A DNA stretch of 64,000 nucleotides from Aliivibrio sp. S4MY1 (lineage in GTDB: Bacteria; Pseudomonadota; Gammaproteobacteria; Enterobacterales; Vibrionaceae). The notes below the pieces were generated by a model. That model was not told the DNA's origin and ran no database searches. It saw nothing but the letters and a program-made list of their open reading frames with translations. The stretch spans positions 1-64,000 of the forward strand of contig NZ_JARACP010000014.1 in NCBI RefSeq assembly GCF_028765545.1, read 5' to 3'. The position numbers and the translations under genes are program-made. This document shows positions 8,633-17,494 of this stretch, one piece after another. Positions within the stretch are counted from its first letter, which is position 1. Every line of letters begins with the position of its first letter.

Positions 8633-9319
8633 ATGAATATAATTGAATTATCAAATCTGACTTTTTGTTGGCCAAACCACACAGAGCAAACTCTTAATAT
8701 TCCAAGTTACCAGCAACAACAAGGAACCAAGGTATTTATCAAAGGCCCAAGCGGCAGTGGTAAATCAACCCTTCTTAGCCTCCTTACAGGGATCTTATCC
8801 CCTACCGAAGGAACCGTTAGTATTAATGGTACTGACATTAACCAATTAACATCAAATCAGCGAGATCGATTTAGAGCAGATAATATTGGCTATATATTTC
8901 AGCAGTTTAACCTACTGCCTTATCTTTCTGTTATTGATAATGTGATTTTGCCATACCAATTTTCCTCAAAAAAAGAACTATCAAAACTAGAGCTTATAAA
9001 AGAGGCGGAACGCCTACTCAATCAACTTCAGTTACCTGTTTCACATTTTAGTAAGCCGATTACTGATTTGAGTATTGGTCAACAGCAGCGAGTCGCAGCA
9101 GCAAGAGCCTTTATTGGAAAACCCAAATTGATCATTGCAGATGAACCAACCTCAGCATTAGATCACGACAGTCGCTTTGCTTTTATTCAACTCTTAATGG
9201 AAGAGTGTGAAAATAGTGGTGCAGGGCTACTCTTTGTTAGCCATGATCCAAGCTTAGAATCTCTTTTTGATCGTTGTATTGATTTAAGAACCCTAAATAA
9301 TGTGGGAGACGTGCTGTGA
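8633..9319 (+). CDS. ABC transporter ATP-binding protein of zinc operon
   Basis: 228-residue ATPase of the MacB/LolD type. Walker A GPSGSGKST is at 38-46, the Q-loop FQQFN at about 89-93, signature LSIGQ at 146-150 and Walker B LIIADE at 166-171. No good Shine-Dalgarno is seen; a GCAA hairpin ends 7 nt before the ATG. Its stop overlaps the permease GTG (GTGA). It should power the adjacent FtsX-like permease. Its place between zrgA and DUF3299 makes it a ZrgABCDE component; I do not assign the exact letter. Confidence 0.88.
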   Translation: MNIIELSNLTFCWPNHTEQTLNIPSYQQQQGTKVFIKGPSGSGKSTLLSLLTGILSPTEGTVSINGTDINQLTSNQRDRFRADNIGYIFQQFNLLPYLSVIDNVILPYQFSSKKELSKLELIKEAERLLNQLQLPVSHFSKPITDLSIGQQQRVAAARAFIGKPKLIIADEPTSALDHDSRFAFIQLLMEECENSGAGLLFVSHDPSLESLFDRCIDLRTLNNVGDVL

Positions 9320-10575
9320 TTGGTATTGCTCAGTTAGCCTGGAAGAGCTTAAAAAACCGTAAAACTACCGTAATATTAACCATACTCACTATCGCTATTT
9401 CTGTCATGCTATTGATGGGGGTTGAGCGCATTAGAACCCAAGCAAAAACCAGCTTTGCCAATACTATATCTAACACAGACTTAATTGTTGGTGCACGCTC
9501 TGGTCAGGTTAACCTACTGCTTTATTCAGTTTTCCGTATCGGTAATGCCACCAACAATATTGATTGGAAAAGTTATCAAGAGATCAGCAATCAAAAATCA
9601 GTAAAATGGTCAATTCCAATCTCTCTAGGCGATTCTCATAAAGGCTTTAGAGTCATGGGAACCAACCAAGATTACTTTCGTTTTTACCAATATGGAAAAA
9701 AACAGCCACTAACGTTTAAAGAAGGTAAGCCATTCTCACACTTATTTGATGTTGTTCTCGGGGCCGATGTGGCAAAGAAACTAAACTACCAATTAGGTGA
9801 TAAATTAGTTATTGCTCATGGGATTAGTGATCAATCCTTTACTCGCCATGATAATTTACCTTTTACCGTTACTGGTATTTTAGCTCCAACAGGAACACCT
9901 GTAGATAAAACTCTACATGTTTCTTTAGGCGCGATAGAAGCGATACATGTTGGCTGGGAGAGCGGAGCTCATTTAGGTAATACCCCTGATGCAAAAACAT
10001 TAGAGCAACATCAATTTGAGCCCAAAGAAATTACAGCGTTCATGCTAGGGCTTAACTCAAAGATTCAGACTTTTGCTCTTCAGCGCTATATTAATGATTA
10101 CAGCAAAGAACCCCTTAGTGCCATTCTTCCTGGTATAGCTTTACATGAGTTGTGGGGAATGATGTCGATGGCAGAACAAGCTTTATTAGCTGTCTCTGTT
10201 TTTGTAGTCATTGCTGGGTTAATGGGAATGCTCACTAGCTTATTGACTAGCTTACAAGAAAGACGACGAGAGATGGCGATATTAAGATCGATGGGAGCTC
10301 AACCTAAACATATTTTTGCCCTACTTGTCAGCGAAGCCGTCGTAATAACGACTTTTGGGATCATCGTAGGCCTACTGGGTTTATATCTTTCTTTATCTAT
10401 ATTACAACCCATAATCCAACAGTATTATAGCATTGCCATTGAACTTACATTACCTAGCTTATACGAATTAAAGCTGTTAGCTCTTGTTCTGTGCTCTGGT
10501 TTTATTATTGGCGTCATACCTGCCATTCAAGCATATCGACACTCATTGAGTGACGGTATGACAATTAGACTTTAA
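9316..10575 (+). CDS. FtsX-like ABC transporter permease of zinc operon
   Basis: 419-residue MacB/FtsX-type permease: one N-terminal membrane helix (about 18-36), a large periplasmic domain, then three helices in the last 150 residues. A conserved RRREMAILRSMGA coupling segment faces the ATPase. It uses a GTG start overlapping the ATPase stop. Such permeases usually do not carry substrate through the membrane but do mechanical work on periplasmic partners. Here the likely partner is ZrgA or the DUF3299 protein (inference). Confidence 0.87.
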   Translation: MIGIAQLAWKSLKNRKTTVILTILTIAISVMLLMGVERIRTQAKTSFANTISNTDLIVGARSGQVNLLLYSVFRIGNATNNIDWKSYQEISNQKSVKWSIPISLGDSHKGFRVMGTNQDYFRFYQYGKKQPLTFKEGKPFSHLFDVVLGADVAKKLNYQLGDKLVIAHGISDQSFTRHDNLPFTVTGILAPTGTPVDKTLHVSLGAIEAIHVGWESGAHLGNTPDAKTLEQHQFEPKEITAFMLGLNSKIQTFALQRYINDYSKEPLSAILPGIALHELWGMMSMAEQALLAVSVFVVIAGLMGMLTSLLTSLQERRREMAILRSMGAQPKHIFALLVSEAVVITTFGIIVGLLGLYLSLSILQPIIQQYYSIAIELTLPSLYELKLLALVLCSGFIIGVIPAIQAYRHSLSDGMTIRL

Positions 10576-10583
10576 GGATAAAT

Positions 10584-11069
10584 ATGAAAAAGAAATTCTT
10601 ACTCTGTTTCTTATTACTTCTGCCCTTTAGCGCAATAAGTAATGAAGTATTAAAACTCGATTGGATTGACTTAGTTCCTGAACAAGAAAGAAATCAATTT
10701 GATGCGGTAGGTATGCCTAAAGTTGATCATAATGGTGCCCAAATGCAGCAATCTCTTGTTGGCGGAGTTCGACAAGAATTAAATGGTAGCATGGTAAAAA
10801 TACCAGGATTTGTTATTCCTTTAGAAGGTGATGACAAGGTAATTACTGAGTTTTTACTGGTACCTTACTTTGGGGCTTGTATTCACGTACCACCACCACC
10901 ACCAAATCAAATCATTTATGTGAAATTTAAAAAAGGCGCACCAATACAACAATTATGGGATGTCATTTATATAGTAGGGACACTAAAAACAGAAACCATC
11001 AATAGTGAATTAGCAGAGACCGGCTATCTTATTGAAGGAATTAGCCTAGAAGAATATGATGACGAATAA
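10584..11069 (+). CDS. DUF3299 family periplasmic protein of zinc operon
   Basis: 161 residues with a signal peptide of about 19 residues (ends AISN). The body carries the DUF3299 hallmark ...YFGACIHVPPPPPNQ... with one cysteine and histidine beside a run of five prolines. An AAGGATAA ribosome site sits 8 bp after the permease stop. Proteins of this family often accompany such MacB-like ABC pairs. The invariant Cys-x-His could bind metal, which suits a zinc operon, but no activity is established. It is the last gene of the operon. Confidence 0.8.
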   Translation: MKKKFLLCFLLLLPFSAISNEVLKLDWIDLVPEQERNQFDAVGMPKVDHNGAQMQQSLVGGVRQELNGSMVKIPGFVIPLEGDDKVITEFLLVPYFGACIHVPPPPPNQIIYVKFKKGAPIQQLWDVIYIVGTLKTETINSELAETGYLIEGISLEEYDDE

Positions 11070-11096
11070 AATGTAACTTATATGTAAACTCGCGTT

Positions 11097-11131
11097 TATC
11101 TTTCCTATTGTTATATATAATGGGAAAGATA
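11097..11131. other. Hairpin after zinc operon; rest of 307-bp gap
   Basis: Gap 11070-11376 holds one clear structure: a perfect 9-bp stem (11097-11105 with 11123-11131), extendable to 11 pairs with one G-T wobble, around an AT-rich 13-nt loop. No T-run follows on the plus strand, so termination is uncertain. The rest is AT-rich and must hold the promoter of the next gene. I see no ORF or RNA gene in it. Confidence 0.45.
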
Positions 11132-11376
11132 GACTAGCGTTGCAGTATAACTCGTTGCAATCACTACACTATACAATACTTTTTTTAAATTTGACCCTTT
11201 CATAAAATCCCCCTTGTAAAAACCACACTTGTTATTTTAACAAAAATTTATCATTTCACCATATTTAGACTCTCTCTTTTTGTTAGTTTTTCTTAATTAT
11301 TGTTTTGAGATTAAAGTTTTTATTTTCTAATACCGATAATATAAAAAGAGAACCGTTACTCAGGGCTAGGTTAATC

Positions 11377-12270
11377 ATGAACTCACCACAAAAAATCATC
11401 ACAAAAGATGAGCAAATAAAAGAACAACCAACACACAAGAAAGAACATTACGTTGTAAGTAGTGCTCGTCGACTTACTGAGATCGCGGTAAAACAAGGTC
11501 TTGCTGCAAAACTGCAAACACCGAAACCAGAAGAAACACTTCTAAAACGCGCTTTGTATCGAGAGAAATTATTACGTGAGCAGCAACAGCAAAACTTAGA
11601 ACAAATAATTAAATTTGCTTATGATTATTGTAATGATGAGACTGCGGGAGAGCCCGACCCTGATTGGCTTCATCGTTTTTTTGAAATGGCTAAAGATATC
11701 CATGACTCATCCATGCAGCGTTTATGGAGCCAGATTTTTAAACAAGAGCTCATCACTCCCGGTTCAACGTCAATGAAAGCACTCAAAGTGTTAAAAGACA
11801 TGACTCAACGAGAAGCACAAACATTTCAACGAGCAGCCTCATTAGCCTGTAGTTTTGGACAAGACAACAGTAAAAAATTACTTCTCGGCTATAAATGCGC
11901 TGGCACTCTCTTCAATCTGTATAAAACAGAAGGCCCACAACTGGTTCATTTAGGTAACTATAAGCTTCCTTACTCCAGTTTATTGCTGCTTATTGAACTA
12001 GGCTTATTGCTTGGCACTGAATTAGAGTCTGGAGAAATAGAGTTTGAACCCGCATTACCGCTGCAATATCAGGGTAAAAACATTGCGATAAAACCAATCC
12101 AAAAAGGGGCTAGACTTGTTTATTACCGCTTCAGTCCAACAGGGGCTGAGCTATGTAAGTTATTAGGGAATAAACCTAATGAAAATTATTACGACAATCT
12201 CATTAGCCTGCTAAGTCAAAAGTTCATTGTGGAAACTGACGTAAAGAAAACCATTTCAACAACAGCTTAA
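11377..12270 (+). CDS. TIGR03899 family protein, unknown function
   Basis: 297 residues, predicted soluble, with no signal peptide or membrane segment. A basic N-terminal third with a coiled-coil-prone glutamine/glutamate segment (...REKLLREQQQQNLEQ...) is followed by the characteristic DPDWLHRFFEMAKDI...WSQIFKQEL core. That core is seen in TIGR03899 and the related DUF2806 families. I start at 11377 because AGG lies 7 nt upstream; an upstream non-ATG start at 11305 is less likely. Conserved in vibrios, function unknown; no partner gene is apparent here. Confidence 0.75.
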   Translation: MNSPQKIITKDEQIKEQPTHKKEHYVVSSARRLTEIAVKQGLAAKLQTPKPEETLLKRALYREKLLREQQQQNLEQIIKFAYDYCNDETAGEPDPDWLHRFFEMAKDIHDSSMQRLWSQIFKQELITPGSTSMKALKVLKDMTQREAQTFQRAASLACSFGQDNSKKLLLGYKCAGTLFNLYKTEGPQLVHLGNYKLPYSSLLLLIELGLLLGTELESGEIEFEPALPLQYQGKNIAIKPIQKGARLVYYRFSPTGAELCKLLGNKPNENYYDNLISLLSQKFIVETDVKKTISTTA

Positions 12271-12293
12271 TTGTCTTTCTTCTTTTCATAATA

Positions 12294-12325
12294 AAGCCCT
12301 TAAATAATCAAATATATAAGGGCTT
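12294..12325. terminator. Probable bidirectional terminator
   Basis: 9-bp perfect stem (12294-12302 with 12317-12325) around a 14-nt AT loop, between the convergent TIGR03899 gene and cysC. T-tracts are weak on both sides. Confidence 0.45.
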
Positions 12326-12369
12326 ATGTTTAGGTATTTAGATAGGTAATGCGATGAGAAAAATCGCTC

Positions 12370-12987
12370 TTACTGAATAATCGCTCTTGCCTTCAAGGCT
12401 ATTAAGCATTGCTCAACAAGTGCATCAATTGACTCTTTACCCGCAGGCAAATCGATCTCAGGATTTAACGGCTGTTGGTATTCAGAATCAATCCCTGTAA
12501 AGTGTTTTATTTCTCCTGTTCGTGCTTTTTTATACAAGCCTTTAGGGTCCCTTTTTTCACATTCATCCAAAGACGTATTCACAAATACTTCTAGAAACTC
12601 GCCCTCTGGTAGTAATTCTCGAACCATTTGGCGCTCTGCTCTATGAGGTGAAATAAACGCACTTAATACAATTAACCCGGCATCAGCCATCAATTTTGAA
12701 AGCTCTCCGATACGTCTGATATTTTCTTGCCTATCATGATCCGAAAAGCCTAGATCACTACATAAACCATGACGAACATTATCTCCATCTAGCAGATAAG
12801 TATGATAACCAAGCTCTACTAATTTATTTTCTAATGCTCCAGCTATGGTTGATTTCCCTGCGCCAGATAGCCCAGTAAACCAAAGCACTGCTGGCTGCTG
12901 GTTTTTCAATTTAGAGCGAGTGTCTTTAGTTACTGAATGTTGGTGCCAAACAATATTTTCATCTTTCACAACGTCTTTGACAGTCAT
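12370..12987 (-). CDS. cysC: Adenylyl-sulfate kinase CysC
   Basis: Phosphorylates adenosine 5'-phosphosulfate (APS) to PAPS with ATP, the second step of sulfate activation. P-loop GLSGAGKST at residues 39-47, followed by [10 protein letters not shown] and the ...[22 protein letters not shown]... lid typical of APS kinases. 205 aa, normal length. A GGATG site lies upstream of the ATG. Last gene of cysD-cysN-permease-cysC; 14 bp separate it from the permease. Confidence 0.95.
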   Translation of the reverse strand: MTVKDVVKDENIVWHQHSVTKDTRSKLKNQQPAVLWFTGLSGAGKSTIAGALENKLVELGYHTYLLDGDNVRHGLCSDLGFSDHDRQENIRRIGELSKLMADAGLIVLSAFISPHRAERQMVRELLPEGEFLEVFVNTSLDECEKRDPKGLYKKARTGEIKHFTGIDSEYQQPLNPEIDLPAGKESIDALVEQCLIALKARAIIQ

Positions 12988-13001
12988 GTTTCATCCTTGA
13001 A

Positions 13002-14729
13002 TTAAAATGGGAAAAAATAAGGGATTAACGTAAGTACCAAAACCGAATAAATAATCGACATGGGTAACCCCACTTTTACGTAATCAAGTAGCGTGTAATT
13101 ACCCACACTAAATACTAATAAATTGGTTTGATAGCCATAAGGAGATATGAAACTAGCACTTGCCCCAAATAATACCGCCATAATAAATGGCATTGGATCA
13201 ACCCCGTAGCCTAGCGCCATGCTATACCCGATAGGGAAAGCCAAAGCCGCTGCTGCGTTATTAGTAATTAACTCAGTTAGCACTAAGGTAATTAAATAAA
13301 CCGCAATCAAGGCACCAATAACTCCCCAACCGTTAAATAACTCCATGAACATATTGCCGAGCTGTACCGACAAACCCGATGACAACATTAATTGAGCAAT
13401 AGAGAGTGCAGCCCCAACAATAACGACAATGTCGATAGGAAAGCGTCGGCGTAGTTCTCCAATATTAATCACACCAAGCGCTAATAATGCCAAAATATAA
13501 ACAGACAACCCTTTGATAATTGGAAATACATTCAATAACTCAGCAGCAATAACACCAGCAAAACCCAACAAAACTAGCGCACTTTTATCGCCATCCAGTT
13601 TTGCTGCAGAATCAAGATCACTAATAATGACAAATTCACGCTTTAACTGCTGTTTACTCTGTTCGAAATCTTTTCCCGGTACTAAAACTAACGTATCTCC
13701 GGCTTGAAGTTCAATCTTACCTAACCCCCCTTCAAGGCGTTCGTGTCCACGTCGAATCGCAACCACCACGGCATCAAAACGATCTCTAAATTTCGAAGAT
13801 TTAATGCTTTTTCCACGAATGGAGGCCGATTGGCTCACCACCACTTCAATTAAGTTTTGACCATTTAAATGGTGCTGACCAAAAAGTGTTAAACCATTAA
13901 TTTCTTGTAATGTAGTCACACTCTCAATATCACCACAAAACAATAATCTATCACCGGCTAATAGCACCATCTCAGGATCAACTGATACTATTGTTTTTCC
14001 TTCTCTAATCACTTCAGCCAAAAATAGTTTTCTTAATGCTCTTAAGTTATTTTCTGCAATCGACTTACCAACCAATGGTGAGCCTCCTTCGACTCTTGCC
14101 TCTAAGAAATAAGGCAACTCATCTTGATGGCCTTCATCGTACTGGGGCAATAAATAACTTAGTGGTATTAGAATGAATAACCCACCAAGTAGCACAGCGA
14201 TACCAATGGTCGTTGGTGCAAAGAAACTTAAACTTGGTAAACCTGCATCTTCGACAAAACTATTAATAATTAAATTGGTAGAAGTACCAATTAGAGTTAG
14301 GGTACCACCTAAAATTGCAGCGTAAGAAAGAGGAATAAGCAGGCGAGAAGGTGCGTGACGTTGATTGCGCTTTATTGCTCCAATTAACGACACCACCACT
14401 GCGGTATTATTAGTAAAAGAAGAAAGAATAGCGGTTGATAAGCCCAATTTGCCTACCACACTCCCTAACCTTCCTTCCGAAATATGGCGCCCAACCCAAC
14501 TGATAAGGCGTGTTTTTTCTAAAGCACAAGAACTCAGGATTAATAACACCAAAGTTAACAGTGACGAGTTAGTAAAGTTTTTTGCCAAACTAGGTAAATC
14601 AATCATCCCTAGCATAAAAGCAATAAACGCTGCCCCTGCAAAGATAACGCTTGGTTTTAATTTACTTGCTAATAGACTCACAATAATTAGAGCCAATAAA
14701 GCCAGAACGAATCCTTGTTCCCATGCCAT
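13002..14729 (-). CDS. SLC13-family permease with two TrkA-C domains, candidate sulfate transporter
   Basis: 575-residue ion transporter of the DASS/SLC13 superfamily. About five to six membrane helices in the first 195 residues are followed by a soluble insert (about 205-370) made of two RCK-C/TrkA-C-like domains, then a second set of helices. Duplicated motifs flank the two halves: NNTA at 107-110 with GTSTNL (about 147-152), and NNAAA with the SPYGYQTNLLV region near residue 533. Because it lies between cysN and cysC, sulfate (or thiosulfate) is the likely substrate; that is inference from position and family. Confidence 0.85.
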   Translation of the reverse strand: MAWEQGFVLALLALIIVSLLASKLKPSVIFAGAAFIAFMLGMIDLPSLAKNFTNSSLLTLVLLILSSCALEKTRLISWVGRHISEGRLGSVVGKLGLSTAILSSFTNNTAVVVSLIGAIKRNQRHAPSRLLIPLSYAAILGGTLTLIGTSTNLIINSFVEDAGLPSLSFFAPTTIGIAVLLGGLFILIPLSYLLPQYDEGHQDELPYFLEARVEGGSPLVGKSIAENNLRALRKLFLAEVIREGKTIVSVDPEMVLLAGDRLLFCGDIESVTTLQEINGLTLFGQHHLNGQNLIEVVVSQSASIRGKSIKSSKFRDRFDAVVVAIRRGHERLEGGLGKIELQAGDTLVLVPGKDFEQSKQQLKREFVIISDLDSAAKLDGDKSALVLLGFAGVIAAELLNVFPIIKGLSVYILALLALGVINIGELRRRFPIDIVVIVGAALSIAQLMLSSGLSVQLGNMFMELFNGWGVIGALIAVYLITLVLTELITNNAAAALAFPIGYSMALGYGVDPMPFIMAVLFGASASFISPYGYQTNLLVFSVGNYTLLDYVKVGLPMSIIYSVLVLTLIPYFFPF

Positions 14730-14750
14730 AGACAGCTCCTTTTTAAGTCA

Positions 14751-16187
14751 TTAACTTAAAAGCTTAGAAATATCTTGTGCTCCCCAATGAGGGAAATGTT
14801 TACGCACTAACGCATTTAACTCCACCTCAAAAGCACTGACATTATCATTGATAGGCTTCACATCACTTAATTCAGATAGGTTTTGGATCATCCCTGCCCC
14901 TACCGTCACATTAGTTAAACGATCGATAAAGATAAAACCTCCAGTGTCTGCACAATCTTGGTACCGATCTAAGCTTACCGCTTCCGTTAATGACACATCA
15001 CACAACCCAATACCATTTAATGGCAGCTCTGGTGCATCAAAGGTTTCTAGGCTATTGATATTTACCTGATGATGAATCGCATCAATTTGACCTACCGTTT
15101 TCTTACCGGCAATTTTAATGTCGTACTGACGACCTGGTTCTAACCCTTTTTCTGTCATCCATACAATCTCAGCTTTAAACTGATTCGTTGCTTGTAAGCT
15201 CGAGTTCGCTTTCACCAACAAATCACCACGACTAATATCAATTTCATCTTCTAGAGTTAGAGTGACCGCTTGTCCTGCTTGTGCTGACTCTAAGTCACCA
15301 TCAAACGTCACAACACGGGCCACTTTTGATTTTTTACCCGATGGTAGCGCTACAATTTCGTCACCAACAGCGATGCCACCCGATGAAACGGTGCCTGCAA
15401 AACCACGAAAATCTAGATTTGGACGATTCACATACTGCACTGGAAATCTGAATTCTCCATTACCTCTGTCTGAATCGATATCTATGTTCTCAAGCACCTC
15501 TAGTAGAGGTACACCTTGATACCAAGCCAGTGCTTCACTCTGGTTTACCACGTTATCTCCTTCTAGGGCTGATAACGGTAGAATTGAAATATCTAGGCTT
15601 GGATTATTTAACTTCTTAGAAAACGTTAAGTACTCTTCTTTAATCTCTTCAAAGCGAGATTGGGAGTAATCAACTAAATCCATTTTATTTACCGCGACCA
15701 CAAAATGACGAATACCAAGAAGGTTAGCGATATAAGAGTGACGACGAGTTTGATCAAGCACCCCTTTACGAGCATCAATCAAAATAACTGCAACATTACA
15801 GGTAGATGCGCCGGTCGCCATATTACGGGTGTACTGCTCATGTCCCGGTGTATCGGCAATAATAAACTTACGCTTTTGAGTTGAGAAATAGCGGTAAGCA
15901 ACATCAATCGTGATCCCTTGCTCACGCTCTGCTTGCAGGCCATCAACTAATAATGCTAAGTCAGGGCGTTCGCCCGTCGTCCCTACGCGTTGGCTGTCTG
16001 CATGAACCGCATCTAACTGATCTGCATAAATTTGTTTTGAGTCATGGAGTAATCGGCCTATGAGGGTACTTTTACCGTCGTCCACCGAACCACAAGTTAA
16101 AAATCGAAGTAATGATTTGTATTGATGTTCTTTTAAATAAGCTTCAATACCAAGCTCTTCTAATTGTTGCTCTACTGCACTATTCAT
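14751..16187 (-). CDS. cysN: Sulfate adenylyltransferase subunit 1 (GTPase) CysN
   Basis: 478-residue EF-Tu-like GTPase that couples GTP hydrolysis to APS formation by CysD. G1 motif GSVDDGKST at residues 33-41, then DTPGH and NKMD GTPase motifs, then two beta-barrel domains. No C-terminal CysC domain is fused, in agreement with the separate cysC gene. Follows cysD by 28 bp. Confidence 0.96.
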   Translation of the reverse strand: MNSAVEQQLEELGIEAYLKEHQYKSLLRFLTCGSVDDGKSTLIGRLLHDSKQIYADQLDAVHADSQRVGTTGERPDLALLVDGLQAEREQGITIDVAYRYFSTQKRKFIIADTPGHEQYTRNMATGASTCNVAVILIDARKGVLDQTRRHSYIANLLGIRHFVVAVNKMDLVDYSQSRFEEIKEEYLTFSKKLNNPSLDISILPLSALEGDNVVNQSEALAWYQGVPLLEVLENIDIDSDRGNGEFRFPVQYVNRPNLDFRGFAGTVSSGGIAVGDEIVALPSGKKSKVARVVTFDGDLESAQAGQAVTLTLEDEIDISRGDLLVKANSSLQATNQFKAEIVWMTEKGLEPGRQYDIKIAGKKTVGQIDAIHHQVNINSLETFDAPELPLNGIGLCDVSLTEAVSLDRYQDCADTGGFIFIDRLTNVTVGAGMIQNLSELSDVKPINDNVSAFEVELNALVRKHFPHWGAQDISKLLS

Positions 16188-16215
16188 TATTTAATCCTTC
16201 CTTAGATGCTTGATA

Positions 16216-17124
16216 TTAAAAGTAGCCTTGGCGTTTTTTCAGTTCCATGGAACCTGATGAATCATGATCTATCGCGCGACCTTGACGCTCACTTGAGGTG
16301 GCAACCAACATCTCTTCAATAATTTCAGGTAAGGTATTTGCGGTTGATTCCACAGCACCAGTCAATGGATAACAGCCCAAGGTCCTAAAGCGAATGTCTT
16401 TATGTTGGATCTCTTCGCCTTCTTCTAACTCTAAACGTTCATCGTCTACCATGATCAACATGCCATCACGCTCAACTACTGGACGCTTCTCAGATAAATA
16501 AAGCGGAACAATTTCAATATTTTCTAAATAGATATATTGCCAAATATCCAATTCAGTCCAATTTGATAATGGGAAAACTCGGATGCTTTCCCCTTTATTA
16601 ACTTGGCCGTTATAGGTATTCCATAACTCTGGACGTTGATTTTTTGGGTCCCACGTATGATTTTTATCTCGGAAAGAATACACACGCTCTTTAGCTCGAG
16701 ATTTTTCTTCATCACGACGTGCACCGCCAAAAGCCGCATCAAAACCATATTTGTTTAGCGCTTGCTTTAAGCCCTGAGTTTTCATGATATCGGTATGCTT
16801 TGATGAACCATGAACAAATGGGTTAATCCCCATTGCTAAGCCTTCTGGGTTCTTATGTACCAATAAGTCAAAACCGTATTTTTCTGCCGTTTTTTCTCGA
16901 AATTCAATCATCTCTTTGAATTTCCAATCTGTATCAACATGAAGAAGTGGGAATGGGATTTTTCCAGGATAAAAAGCTTTGCGTGCAAGGTGCAGCATGA
17001 CTGAGGAGTCTTTACCAATCGAGTACATCATTACTGGGTTATCAAACTCAGCAGCAACTTCACGAATAATGTGGATACTTTCAGCTTCTAGCTGTTGTAG
17101 GTGAGTTAATCGTTTTGCGTCCAT
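16216..17124 (-). CDS. cysD: Sulfate adenylyltransferase subunit 2 CysD
   Basis: 302-residue PP-loop ATP pyrophosphatase subunit that adenylates sulfate to APS together with CysN. The PP-loop is SIGKDSSVM; other landmarks are [15 protein letters not shown] and the C-terminal KKRQGYF. Length is exactly that of E. coli CysD. An AAAGGAC site lies 9 nt before the ATG. First gene of the cysDN-permease-cysC operon; CysB control would be expected from the family, but I cannot place a CysB site by eye. Confidence 0.96.
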   Translation of the reverse strand: MDAKRLTHLQQLEAESIHIIREVAAEFDNPVMMYSIGKDSSVMLHLARKAFYPGKIPFPLLHVDTDWKFKEMIEFREKTAEKYGFDLLVHKNPEGLAMGINPFVHGSSKHTDIMKTQGLKQALNKYGFDAAFGGARRDEEKSRAKERVYSFRDKNHTWDPKNQRPELWNTYNGQVNKGESIRVFPLSNWTELDIWQYIYLENIEIVPLYLSEKRPVVERDGMLIMVDDERLELEEGEEIQHKDIRFRTLGCYPLTGAVESTANTLPEIIEEMLVATSSERQGRAIDHDSSGSMELKKRQGYF

Positions 17125-17494
17125 GTATTTTTGTCCTTTAGGCTAAATTTGGTAATGACACCATTAATGGAATTAATTGCCCTAACAAGCATCAATTCTC
17201 TTTTTACATGGTGGCTATTTTTCATTCCAATAAAGTCACTATAGACGGGTTGCTTTATTACCTGAAATTCTAAAATTTCATTTTTTATTCGATTTAATGC
17301 TAACGAAGTTTTTCTTAAATAAAACGAGGCACAAAAAACAGCGTATAAATTCATGTTTAAGCTGTGATCTTGTTACCGTAAACCACACGGAAAGAAGATC
17401 AAGCGCACACATTAGAAGACAAATTACATTTATAACATAACCAATCTGTTATCTTAATTGGCGCTTTTATGATTATCACCTTTTGGAGAACACT
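17125..17494. other. 370-bp divergent intergenic region cysD/cpdB
   Basis: It must hold both divergent promoters. The only structure I can point to is a 7-bp inverted repeat (TGATCTT and AAGATCA, near 17366 and 17396). No clear -35/-10 pair, CysB site or RNA gene is visible. A short minus-strand ORF here (17106-17354) overlaps the start of cysD and looks non-coding. Confidence 0.4.

Noticed and set aside
11305-11376. N-terminal extension of the TIGR03899 protein
   Set aside because: Non-ATG start in AT-rich intergenic DNA; a better ribosome site precedes 11377.
17106-17354. 82-codon minus-strand ORF overlapping the cysD start
   Set aside because: It overlaps cysD by 19 bases in another frame, has no good ribosome site and an unremarkable composition; the region is better read as a promoter zone.
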